Origin: Ziziphus jujuba
Taxonomy: Eukaryota; Streptophyta; Magnoliopsida; Rosales; Rhamnaceae
NCBI RefSeq assembly: GCF_031755915.1
Contig: NC_083379.1
Coordinates: forward strand, 25,358,001 to 25,422,000
DNA length: 64,000 nt
Direction: 5' to 3'
The position numbers were made by a program, and so were the translations under genes. The notes below the pieces were generated by a model. It saw only the letters and a program-made list of their open reading frames with translations. It was not told the origin of the DNA and searched no databases. Below are positions 55,302 to 64,000 of this stretch, in pieces (the stretch's first letter is position 1; each line of letters starts with the position of its first letter).

Positions 55302-55825
55302 CAATGATCAAACATAAACCTAGGATGATCAGCCAAAGAAGAAAATAAATGGGGTGTCTATTTATAGGCAAAGTACAAATAAATTAAGAAAAAATAAAGT
55401 CTAAGTTTCAGACATTAAGCACAAACTATGGTTGGCCGAATTTTATAGTTTCCTAAAACAAAAATTGACATTAATCTTAATTTGACTAATTAGTCTTCCT
55501 TTAATTGAAGTTAGGTAAGATGATTTGATCACATAATTAAGGCAAAATTAGGAAACTAATTTGATCCTTGTCCTAAAACAAAAAACATAATTAAAATTCC
55601 TAATTACAATTTGGAAACTAATTAATAACTTGAACACCAAGAAAAGTGAATTAATCCGCACAAATGATCTTGTGGTTTCCATGCACTATGCCACTTCAAC
55701 AAGATGCCACATCATCATGCCAAGTCAGGAAAGGATTTTATTCATGGATTTGACCGTGTAATTCTATACATTAGACCATCCTTGATTCACCTTTAGTAGT
55801 GAATTTCCTTTAAAGGCTAAACACC
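55302..55825 (-). mobile_element. 5' LTR remnant of element I
   Basis: TGATCAAACATAAACCTAGG starts it and after a deletion it follows 50610-51160 closely (GGCAAAGTACAAATAAATTAAG, TAATTACAATTTGGAAACTAATTAATAACTTG, ATTTGACC.TGTAAT). The first part of the LTR is cut off by the LTR at 55826. Confidence 0.78.
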
Positions 55826-56519
55826 TGATACGAACCTTAGTCGACTCGTTCCCAAACCCATATTAAAGTATCCCAGATCAAAATTAATTTCAGATTCTAA
55901 TGGTCCCCATGACCGCTAACCAACTTGTGTTTAGAAACCTTGTTATATGATGAAGACACCACAATAGGTGATGGATATCTTATTGATAAGTCAAACTAAA
56001 ATACTCTATCTCTATTCGATGTTTTAGGTGTTCAATGATAACAAAGAGAATTCTTCTCACAAATAATTTTTTGATAATAATCTAAGCTTCCAGTCTAGTG
56101 AAAAATAAGCCGTTAAATAGGCTAAAGTTATAAGAAATCAAACATTAAAACAATTATGTTAAATTCGGCCAACATAGAAAAAGATTAGGAAAGTGATGAA
56201 TTTTTTCAAGTTTCCTAAACTAATTTGCTTTAATCAATTCCTTAATTTGAAATAGGAATTAATTTTACCATCAGAATAATAAAATATCAACCTTATTAGA
56301 TTTATTTGTCTAGCAATTAATTAAATAAAAACCAAAATAAAAGACTATTTCGTAAAACAAAAAGTCAATTACATATATGGAAAGTAGTTGGCTAGTTTTC
56401 CAAATAAGCTATCTTTGTCTAATCACCAGATAGTTTAGGCTCAAAATCAGCTCCAATATGCCATGTAGGATGCCAAACAGGATTAGAATTTGTTCTCATA
56501 TGTTTCCCTTGATCAGAAT
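55826..56519 (-). mobile_element. Minus-strand gypsy LTR fragment J
   Basis: It starts with the LTR 3' edge (TGATACGAACC in plus view) and runs ~690 bp, with TATA-like block and inverted repeat (56230-56260, decayed). It stops before the tail-coding part at the edge of the plus-strand LTR K. No primer site precedes it at 55820, so it is a solo or 3' LTR remnant. Confidence 0.8.
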
Positions 56520-57649
56520 TGATGCGAATCCGCCTGTGCCCGCACAACCGACAACCCACTAGGATGTTGACCCAATACAGACGAAGACCGAGCCAATCAC
56601 TAAGGCTCAAGCCAAGAGGTTTAAGAACCACCTTGCTGCCTTTACCTAGGGGATAATTCATTCTCAAAGGGGCTTGTCCATACCCAAAGATACAAGGCCT
56701 GTTTTGAGCATCCAAGTGATGAAAGCCGATACGGGACCAGGTAGCAGTTTAGGTGCATTTATGGATTCCGGGCAGTGGGAAATGGGCTCAAATCTTCTTG
56801 AACTCACTTGATATCACTAAGAAGCCATGGGAACTAGTCAAGGCCAAAGCTAAGCTGGTCATTTGAGTGGTGTGCACATGAGAGAGAAATTGGTTGGGTT
56901 TTACTATATTTTGTACTGACTTTACAATATTTTGCTGAGTTGGTTTTTTCTCTTTCTTCCAAGCAAAGGCAACGTGTGGGACACCATAATAAGATTATTT
57001 GGCATCTTAAAAAGCATACTGAAGCTGATTTAGAGCTCAAATTAGTCAAAGATTGATCAAAGTCAGCTTAGTCAAAAAGCTAGTATTTTAGTTTTCTAAT
57101 TTGATTCAACTTTTTGTTTTAAGAAATTATGATTACTTTTTGGGTTTTATTTATTTATTTTCTAGGAAAATAATTTTAGGAAAGTTATTATTTTATCATT
57201 TTCATTGTAAATTAATTAATTCCTAACTCAAAATAAAGGAATTAATTAATCCAAATTAGTTTAGGAAAGAATGCAAATTTCGGCCACCTTAAAGAAACAA
57301 CAAGCATGGCCGATTTTAGCTTAGTTTTTTAGGGGTTTTATTTGTGACTTTGTAGCCTATTGAAAAGCTTATTTTTCAATAAGAAGAGAGGTTGAATTTT
57401 CTATAGAAAATTATTTGTGAGATTGAATTCTCTTTGTTCTTTTGAACACCTAAAACACCATTAGTGAATGAGTATTTTAGTATGACTTATCAATAGGCCT
57501 TCCATCACCTATTGTGGCATCTTCATCATATACCAAGGTTTCTAATCACAGGTTGATTAGGGGTCAAGGTGACCATTAGATCTTGAGCATAATTAGATCC
57601 GGCCTAATATAATACAGGTTTAGGTGCAGGTCGTCCTAGGTTCGTATCA
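56520..57649 (+). mobile_element. 5' LTR K, left arm of an inverted pair
   Basis: 1130 bp, TGATGCGAATCCGCC to GGTTCGTATCA, followed by a primer site. Subfamily marker GCACATGAGAGAGAAATTGG is present as in element C. The tail-coding frame is broken (EPITKAQAKRFKNHLAAF, stop). The inverted repeat is at 57212-57249. Confidence 0.9.
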
Positions 57650-57651
57650 TT

Positions 57652-57665
57652 TGGTATTATAGCCA
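57652..57665 (+). other. Primer-binding site after LTR K
   Basis: TGGTATTATAGCCA, two changes from the tRNA-iMet site, two bases after the LTR. Confidence 0.8.
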
Positions 57666-58197
57666 AATTTTGTTCAGGTTTGATCTATCTTTATTTGCTT
57701 TATTTGTTTTTGTGTTATTCTGCAATTTTACCATTAGTTTAAGGTTGCTTCTATCATCATATACGTTCTGCATGTTTTAAAAAAAAAATATTTCATTCCT
57801 AGTCAAATTTGATCTTCCTTGTCCTACCGTATTTTTGTTTCCTAACTTGTTTGTTATCTTCCATTATTGTTCTTGTTAATTTTGGTTTTTATTTTTTATT
57901 TTTCTTTGATGTTTTAGTCTTAAATAATTTCACTCATATATTCAAAAAAAAGACAAAAAAAAAAATAAGAAAAGCCGATTATATTAAAAAAAAAAACTGC
58001 ACTTTTGTATTTTGTTGGAGGTCATGGGTTTGGTGATTACTTGGTGTTGGAATTGCAATTTAGGTGTTGGTTCTTGCTATTGCAATTGTTTTATGTTCTA
58101 TGAGTAAAAAAAAAAAAAAAAAAGAAGAAAAGCCGAATTAAAAAAGGAAATTTTGGTTTGTCGAATTTGGTGATGAAGTTTGTGGCTGGAAATTTCT
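57666..58197 (+). other. Leader fragment after LTR K
   Basis: The first ~530 bp of the family leader, with A-tracts at 57778, 57957 and 58108. It stops at GCTGGAAATTTCTTGGA, where the sequence turns into the complementary strand of the same leader. Confidence 0.8.
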
Positions 58198-58807
58198 TGG
58201 ATATCCAACAACAAAAATAATTCTGCAGCAACTCCAAATATTGAATAAACAATTAACAAAACAGCAGCTCCAAAAAATTTCCAGTAACAAATTTCAACAC
58301 CAAATTCAACAAACTTATTTTTATTTTTTTCTATATTCGGCTTTTCTTCTTCTTCTTTTTTTTCCACTGAATATCAAACACAACTTTGGTAGCAAAATTA
58401 GCAACCAAATTGTAATTCGAACGGCAAAAACTCACCAAACCCGTGGCCTCCAACAACAAGAATAAAAATGTGCAGTTTTTTTTTTTTTTTTAATATCTGT
58501 TCGACTTTTTTTAAAAATAAATGAATGCAAATATTTAAGACTAAAACAGCAAAGAAAAAATCAACAAAAACCAAATTAACAAGAACAATGATAAAAGACA
58601 ACTAATAAACTAGGAAACAGAAATACGATAAAAGTAGGAAAACCTATTTTGACTAGGAATGAATATATATATTTTTTTTAAATATGCAGAATGTGTATGA
58701 TGATAGTAAAAACCTTAACCTAATGCTAAAATTGCAGAATAACACAAAAACAAATAAAGCAAATAATGATAGATCAAACCTGAACAAAATTTGGCCTTGA
58801 TACCGAA
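58198..58807 (-). other. Leader fragment in reverse, right arm
   Basis: In reverse it gives the leader from GATCAAACCTGAAC and A/T-tracts to ATCCAACAACAAAAATAATTC. The primer site, complement of 58787-58806, reads TCGGTATCAAGGCCAAATTT, two changes from the tRNA-iMet site. The Glu/Lys-rich frame at 58098-58367 spans the centre and is not a gene. Confidence 0.8.
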
Positions 58808-59935
58808 TGATACGAACATAGGACGACATGCTCCTAAACCCGTATTATATTAGCTCAAATCTAATTATTTTCAAGTTCTAATGGTCACCTTGACCCCTAA
58901 TCAACCTGTGATTAGAAACCTTGGTATATAATGACGACGCCACAATGGGTGATGGAAGGCGTATTGATAAGTCAAACTAAAGCACTCATTCACGAATGGT
59001 GTTTTAGGTGATCAAAAGAACAAAGAGGATTCAATCTCACAAATAATTTTTTGTATAAAATTCAAGCTGGATTTCTCATTAAAAATAAGCCTTTAAATAG
59101 GCTTTGAATGAACAAAATAAAACCCTAAAAGGATTAGAAATTTTGGGCCAACATAGAATCCAATTAGGAAATTGCCTAATTTTACAACCTTTCCTACTCT
59201 AATGTGGGTTAATTAATTCCCTTATTTTGAATTAGGAATTAATTAATTTACAATGAAAATAATAAAATAATAAATTTCCTAAACTTATTTTTCCAGAAAA
59301 TATATAAATAAAAAGCAAAAGTAAAGGTAATTTCCTAAAACAAAAGTAGAAATCAAGTTAGGAAACTAAAATACTAGCTTTTTGACTAAGTTGACTTCAA
59401 CCAATCTTTGACTAATTTGTGCTCCAAATCAGCTTCTATATGCTTTTTAGGATGTAAAATAAGATTATTATGGAGTCCCACAAGTTTCCCTTGCTTGGAC
59501 GAAAGAGAAAAAGCCAAATCAGCAAAATACAGTAAAGCCAGTGGAAAATGCAGCAAAATCTGGCCAATTTCTCTCTCATGCATACGTCACTTAAATGACA
59601 AGATTAGCTTTGGAATTGAATAGTTCCCATGACTTATTAGTGATATCAAGTGAATCCAAGAAGATTTGACCCCATTTCCTGCTGCCCGGAATCCATAAAC
59701 GCACCAAAACCGCTACGCGGGTCCGTACTGGCTTCCACCACTTGTATGCTCAAAACAGGCCTTGTATCTTTGGGTATGGATAAGCCCTTTTGAGAATGAA
59801 TTACCCCCTGGATAAAGGCAGCAAGGTTTTCCTTACACCTCTTAGCTTGAGCCATAGTGAATAGCTGGTCTTCATTTGTATCGGGTTAGCACCCCGCGGG
59901 TTATCGGTTGTGCGGGTTCGGGTTGACTCGTATCA
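58808..59935 (-). mobile_element. LTR L, right arm of the inverted pair
   Basis: 1128 bp. The plus view starts TGATACGAACAT and ends GACTCGTATCA. The coding part (59646-59855, minus) reads AQAKRCKENLAAFIQGVIHS, QVVEASTDPRSGFGAFMDSG. The marker GAGAGAGAAATTGG is shared with K. Its left neighbour is a primer site, so it is a 5' LTR of a minus-strand element whose internal part is lost beyond 58198. Confidence 0.88.
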
Positions 59936-60423
59936 ATCCTTATGATGAGGTTAAACATGAATGAAGATAGAGAAGAAACCATGGTAGGTTTTTTAGGTGG
60001 TTTGAATCATGAGATAGCTAATCAACTAGAATTGCAACAATATGTGGAATTGGAGGAGATTTGCATGTGGCTATTAAACTTGAGCATCAATTCAAAAGGA
60101 AGGGTATAAGCTAATGGTTTGGAGGTGCTTCCAACAGTGGAAGATCAAATGCAAGTGGCTGAAGAAATAATCCTACCTTTGAAAATAACCCAAAGCCAAA
60201 ATTTGGAGAAGAAAGTTCAAATCGGCTAAAGAGAGAAGCTAGAACCGAATCTGTCCAAACACCAAAGGATGAGGTAAAATATGATCCTAAACCTTCAAGA
60301 TCTAGAGAAATTATCTGTTTTAGGTGTCAGGGATGAGGACACATCACTAGCCAATGCTTGAATAGAAGAATCATGGTGTTAAAGGGCAATGGAGAGCTAG
60401 AATCGGAAAGTGAAAAAAGTGAG
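59936..60423 (+). pseudogene. Gag fragment of element P (left part)
   Basis: It starts in the gag core: LMMRLNMNEDREETM, then NHEIANQLELQQYVELEEI and EHQFKRKG across frame changes. The knuckle is CFRCQG, a TGA, GHITSQCLNRR, and the acidic tail starts GNGELESESEKSE. Element N interrupts it at GTGAG (60419-60423). The gag N-terminus was lost at the junction with LTR L. Confidence 0.86.
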
Positions 60424-61255
60424 TGATGCGAATCCGTCTGTGCCCGCATAACCGACAACCCGCTGGGATGCTAACCCGATATAGATGAAGACTGAGCCGA
60501 TCACTAGGGCTCAAGCTAAGAGTTTTATTAAAAAAATTCCTGCATTTATCCCGGGGGTAATTCATTCTCAAGAGCACTTGTCCATACTCGAAGATCCAAG
60601 ACCTGTTTTGAGCATACAAGTGGTGGAAGTCGATATGGACCCGGGCAGCGATTTTGATGCATTTATGGAGTTCGGGCAGCAAGAAATGGTTCCAAATCTT
60701 TATGGATTCAATAAATATCACTAATAGGTCATGGAAACAATTCAATACAGAAGTAAAAACAACTTGCATCGACTTGTATGGACAGCTTCAAAATTTAGCC
60801 AAAAATTGCTGTATTGCTTGCTGGCTTTACTATATTTTGTTAAGTTGGCTTTTTCTCTTTCTTCCAAGCAAGGGAAACATGTGGGACTCCATGATAAGCT
60901 TATTTGGCATCCTAAAAAGTATATTGAAGCTGATTTAAAGCTCAAAGTGATCAAATATTTGTCAAAGTCAACTTAGTCAAAAAGCTAGTATTTTAGTTTC
61001 CTAATTTGATTCTACTTTTTGTTTTAGGAAATTACTATTACGTTTTGGATTTTATTAATTTATTTTCGGGACAAATAAGTTTAGGAAAGTTATTATTTTA
61101 TCATTTTCATTGTAAATTAATTAATTCCTAATTAAAAATAGAGGAATTAATTAATCCAAATTAGATTAGGAAAGATGAGACTTTCTGCCATATTAGGATT
61201 CTTCATTGCATGGCCGGTTTTTCCTTTTGGTTTTAGGGTTTTATTTTGTTTTCTC
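60424..61255 (+). mobile_element. 5' LTR of element N, truncated
   Basis: It runs TGATGCGAATCCGTC to ATTTTGTTTTCTCTTAAG and stops 40-60 bp after the GGGTTTTATTTTG block. The TATA-like box and the TTCGTATCA edge are missing. The tail part is open (60485-60724: PITRAQAKSFIKKIPAF, QVVEVDMDPGSDFDAFM). Confidence 0.87.
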
Positions 61256-61917
61256 TTAAGAGAGTGCTGAATGTTGAATTAAGCTTAGTTTGTAGGAGAG
61301 TGCTGACTGCATACAAAGACGAGGATGAAATTCAAAGAGAGAACATTTTCCACATCCGATGTGAAATCCAAAGTAAGATTTGTAGTATGATTATTGGTAG
61401 TGGAAGTTGTACCAATGTAATTAGTAATCTTGTAGTAGATAAATTAGACTTGACAACAATTAAACATCTAGAACCCTATAGGTTACAATGGCTTAGTCAT
61501 AATGGTGAGATGAAAGTTTATAAACAAGCCAAACTAAAATTCAGCATTAATAAATATATAGATGTTGTGTTGTGTGATGTTGTGCCTATGCATGTTGGTC
61601 ATATATTGTTAGGGAGGCCATGGCAATTTAATAAAGATGCCATACATTATGGGAGAGAGAACTCTATTATTTTTAAGCTTAAGGGCAAGAAGGTCAAGCT
61701 GGAGGCATTCACTCCCAAAGAGGTGTACAAAGATCAAATACAAATGTTAGTGCTAGCATGGAGAGAACTAGCATGGATCCCACAGCAACAACACCCATCC
61801 AAGGAGTCCAAGCCATGCAAGACCAACCAGGTAAGTGCTATAAGACTCAGGTTGAGTAGAAAAATTGAAACAAAGCCGAGAGTGAGAAACTTGGAGAAAA
61901 AAACGAGAGTAATGTAA
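61256..61917 (+). pseudogene. Protease of element N, long open frame
   Basis: Frame 61246-61917 (223 codons) is nearly the whole domain: VELSLVCRRVLTAYKDEDEI, NIFHIRCEIQSKICSMIIGS, GSCTNVISNLVVDKLDL, then YRLQWLSHNGEMKVYKQAKL, IDVVLCDVVPMHVGHILLGR, PWQFNKDAIHYGR and NSIIFKLKGKKVKLEAF. The catalytic Asp is changed (IIGSGSC instead of IIDSGSC), so it is inactive. Retropepsins mature the particle. The first ~4 codons come from the truncated LTR, so the apparent start is not genuine. Confidence 0.92.
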
Positions 61918-62413
61918 AATTCAATGAAACTGTGAGTGATAAAGGAAAAGAAAGAAAAAGAGAGGTAAATTAAAAAAATTTATTTGAGTTTTGGGGATCT
62001 TGAGTAAGAAACCATTGTTGGTCATGAATTATAAAGATGCTTTTGTTGTTTAGAACTTTATCTGCATTGTTGAAAGCTTTACTTTGTGGCAATTTGAAAA
62101 TTAGGAAGAGATTATTTGCTATCTTTAAAAACGTGTAATTTTCACCATAATGAGCATGTATTTCTAGATTTTGTTGTGATAGTGTTTAACCTAGGAGATT
62201 TGGTTTGGTTGCACTTATGAAAGTAGAGGTTTCGAAAATAAGGAAAGTCAAAGTTTATGACGATTATGGATGGACCTTTACAAGTTTTGGAGCGGATTAG
62301 AATGCATACAAACTTGATTTAACAGGTTAGAATAATGTTAGTGCCACATTTAATGTTGTTGATTTACCTCCTTTCTACAAGTGATGATCTTGATTTGAGG
62401 ACAAATCCTTTTC
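61918..62413 (+). pseudogene. Collapsed pol mosaic, element N
   Basis: Same order as 11540-12137: GTGATAAAGGAAAAGAAAG, GAGTTTTGGGGAT, AAGAAACCATTGTTGGTCAT, GCTTTTGTTGTTTAGAAC, TTAGGAAGAGATTATTTGC, GTGATAGTGTTTAACCTAGG and a broken integrase tail with SATFNVVDLPPF. RT core, RNase H and integrase core are absent. Confidence 0.84.
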
Positions 62414-62426
62414 AACAGGAGGGGAA
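62414..62426 (+). other. Polypurine tract of element N
   Basis: AACAGGAGGGGAA next to TGATGTGAATCC; one C interrupts the purine run. It is in frame NPFQQEGND with the LTR tail. Confidence 0.87.
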
Positions 62427-63547
62427 TGATGTGAATCCGTCCGTGCCAGCACAACCGACAACCTGTTGGGTTGCTGACTCGATACGGGTGAAGAACAGGC
62501 CGATAACTAGGGCTCAAGTTAAGAGGTTTAGGGAAACATTTTCTGCCTTTATCCATGGGATAATTCATTCTCAAGAGCACTTGTCTATACCTGAAGATCC
62601 AAGACCTATTTCGAGCATACAAGTGGTGGAAGCCGATATGGACCCATGTAGAGATTTTGATGCATTTATGGAGTCTGGGCAGCAAGAAATGGTTTCAACT
62701 CTTTATGGATTTAATAAGTATCACTAAGAGGTCATGTAACCAAGTCAACGTAGAAGTAAATCCAACTTATACGGGCTTGTACGGACAGCTTCAAAATTTG
62801 GCCAAAAATTGCTGTATTGCTTGCCAGTGTTACTATATTTTGCTGAGTTGGCTTTTTCTCTCTCTTCCAAGTAAGGGCAACGTGTGGGAATCCATAATAA
62901 GCTTATTTGGCATCCTACGAAGCATATCAAAGCTGAATTGGAGCTCAAATTGGTCAAAGATTGGTCAAAGTTAACTTAGTCAAAAAGCTAGTATTTTAGT
63001 TTCCTAATTTGATTCTACTTTTTGTTTTAGGAAATTACCATTACTTTTTGAATTTATTTATTTATTTTCTATACAAATAAGTTTAGAAAATTTATTATTT
63101 TAATATTTTCATTGTAAATTAATTAATTCTTATTTCAAAAATAGAGGAATTAATTAATTCAAATTAAATTAAGAAAGGAGGAGACTTTTGGCCATATTAG
63201 GATTCTTCATTGCATGGCCGATTTTTCATTTTTGTTTTAACGTTTTATTTTGTTTTCTCTTAGCCTATAAAAGGGCTTGTTTTTTAGGAAGAACACACAT
63301 TCAGAATTTATTTTGTGAGATTGAATTTCTCTTTGTTCTTTTGAACACCTAAAACACCATTAGAGAGTGAGTGTTTTAGTTTGACTTATCAATAGGATTT
63401 CCATAACCTATTGTGGCATCTTCACTATATACCAAGGTTTCTAATCATAGGTTGGTTAAGGGTCAAGGTGATGATTAGAACTTGAACATAATTAGATCTG
63501 GCTAATATAATACGGGTTTTAGAGCAGGTCATCCTAGGTTCGTATCA
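62427..63547 (+). mobile_element. 3' LTR of element N
   Basis: 1121 bp, TGATGTGAATCCGTCC to GGTTCGTATCA. The frame 62335-62727 stays open from integrase tail through the polypurine tract into the LTR for 130 codons (QEGNDVNPSVPAQPTTCWVA, RPITRAQVKRFRETFSAF, QVVEADMDPCRDFDAFM) and ends FNKYH. It is the longest intact tail reading in the window and defines its C-terminus. Confidence 0.92.
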
Positions 63548-64000
63548 GTGAGTGTGAGACCGAACAAGGAGAGGAAGAACCTGAAGATGAAGTCGACACA
63601 CTCCATGCATCCAATGAGGAATTAAACTTGGTTTATGGGAGAGTACTTGCTGTATGCAAGGATGAGGATCAAATTCAAAGGGTAAACATCTTCCACACCC
63701 GATGCGAAATCCAAGGTAAGATTTGTAGTATAATTATTGATAATGGAAGTTTTGCAAATGTAATTAGTAACATTGTGGTTGGTAAATTAGGCTTAAAAAC
63801 TATTAAATATCCCCGAACCATATAGATTAAAATGGCTTAATGATAGTGGTGAAATGAAACTGAATAAACAAGCCAAGGTAAAATTTAGCATAGATAAATA
63901 TGTGGATGTTGTTTTGTGTGATGCTGTGCCTATGCATACGGGACATATTCTATTAGGTAGACCATGTCAATTTAATAAAGATGCTAGTCGTTATGGTGAA
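63548..64000 (+). pseudogene. Gag tail and protease of element P (right part)
   Basis: It continues the acidic gag tail after element N (SECETEQGEEEPEDEVDTLH) into protease: ASNEELNLVYGRVLAV, IFHTRCEIQGKICSIIIDNG, SFANVISNIVVGKLGL. Past a frame change near 63815 come LNDSGEMKLNKQAKVKFSI and DVVLCDAVPMHTGHILLGRP up to the window edge. The active triplet is DNG, as in F, where DSG is expected. The element continues to the right. Confidence 0.9.

Larger units (their letters stand above)
56520..59935. repeat. 3.4 kb inverted repeat of LTR plus leader
   Basis: Plus-strand LTR and leader (56520-58197) face minus-strand leader and LTR (58198-59935). Each arm is about 1.7 kb and the two are clearly diverged (by eye around 85% alike). 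Both LTRs belong to the same subfamily. The centre is near 58198 with almost no spacer. Left flank AGAAT and right flank ATCCT differ, and the host differs on the two sides (minus LTR J, plus gag P). Confidence 0.85.
60424..63547 (+). mobile_element. Gypsy element N, TSD GTGAG
   Basis: A 3124-bp element in the acidic tail of P's gag, with perfect GTGAG at 60419-60423 and 63548-63552. It has a 5' LTR lacking its 3' ~290 bp, protease, collapsed pol mosaic, polypurine tract and 3' LTR. The leader, primer site and gag are deleted, so it cannot prime reverse transcription in its current form. The mosaic shares its junctions with elements 1 and C. Confidence 0.93.

Noticed and set aside
61246..61917. 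Intact host aspartic protease gene
   Set aside because: The frame begins in a truncated LTR, lies between LTRs of element N and lacks the catalytic Asp.

Overview
The window is AT-rich plant nuclear DNA built almost entirely from nested, mostly decayed LTR retrotransposons. I found no intact host gene, tRNA gene or CRISPR array. The plant assignment rests on 5-bp target-site duplications, tRNA-iMet primer sites (TGGTATCAGAGCC), plant-type Ty3/gypsy and Ty1/copia proteins, an Athila-type plant transposon domain and 5S-bearing Cassandra-type TRIM elements. An angiosperm, probably a eudicot, is as far as I can go. Gene absence, deep nesting and the CRM-like architecture of the main family suggest pericentromeric heterochromatin, which is inference.

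One Ty3/gypsy family dominates on both strands. Its LTR is about 1.1 kb, starts TGATRCGAA and ends TTCGTATCA. The polypurine tract (GAGGAGGGGAA) lies inside the coding frame, and the first ~260 bp of the LTR encode the polyprotein tail (GPITRAQAKRF...), so the reading frame crosses from the internal region into the 3' LTR. Several copies are non-autonomous. They keep gag and/or protease, but RT, RNase H and integrase are collapsed to a ~0.5 kb mosaic with the same junctions in three elements (11460-12137, 20704-21170, 61918-62413).

Layout. 1-4085: minus-strand leaders and LTRs (A inside B), with a plus solo LTR (1293-2412). 4090-14969: plus gypsy host E (RT fragment and integrase tail) split by a minus copia element (4845-14781), which holds a gypsy solo LTR (5932-6971) and a full-length gypsy element (7448-12577). 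14970-23312: LTR, leader and gag of element D, its gag split by element C (17860-22309). 23313-26642: minus LTR fragment, unassigned DNA and a clean solo LTR (25506-26642). 26648-35541: a decayed Athila-like element, two head-to-head Cassandra-type TRIMs (32030-32729 and 32934-33606) and an inverted Athila-like copy. 35542-42315: minus gypsy element F, with a copia solo LTR in its 3' LTR. 42316-45070: rest of the inverted Athila-like copy. 45071-49503: gypsy element H, whose gag is fused in frame to an LTR tail. 49504-55825: minus Athila-like gag and a sibling gypsy element I, the only copy with RT, RNase H and integrase remnants together. 55826-59935: an LTR fragment, then a 3.4 kb inverted pair of LTR plus leader. 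59936-64000: gag and protease of element P, split by element N (60424-63547).

Insertion boundaries were read from target duplications: CTACA, CTTTC, AAGAT, CATGT, CC(T/A)TG, GTTAT, AAAAC, TTTAA and GTGAG. All coding regions are pseudogenes. Four of five gag copies carry a TGA at the same codon, the most unexpected signal besides the shared deletion.
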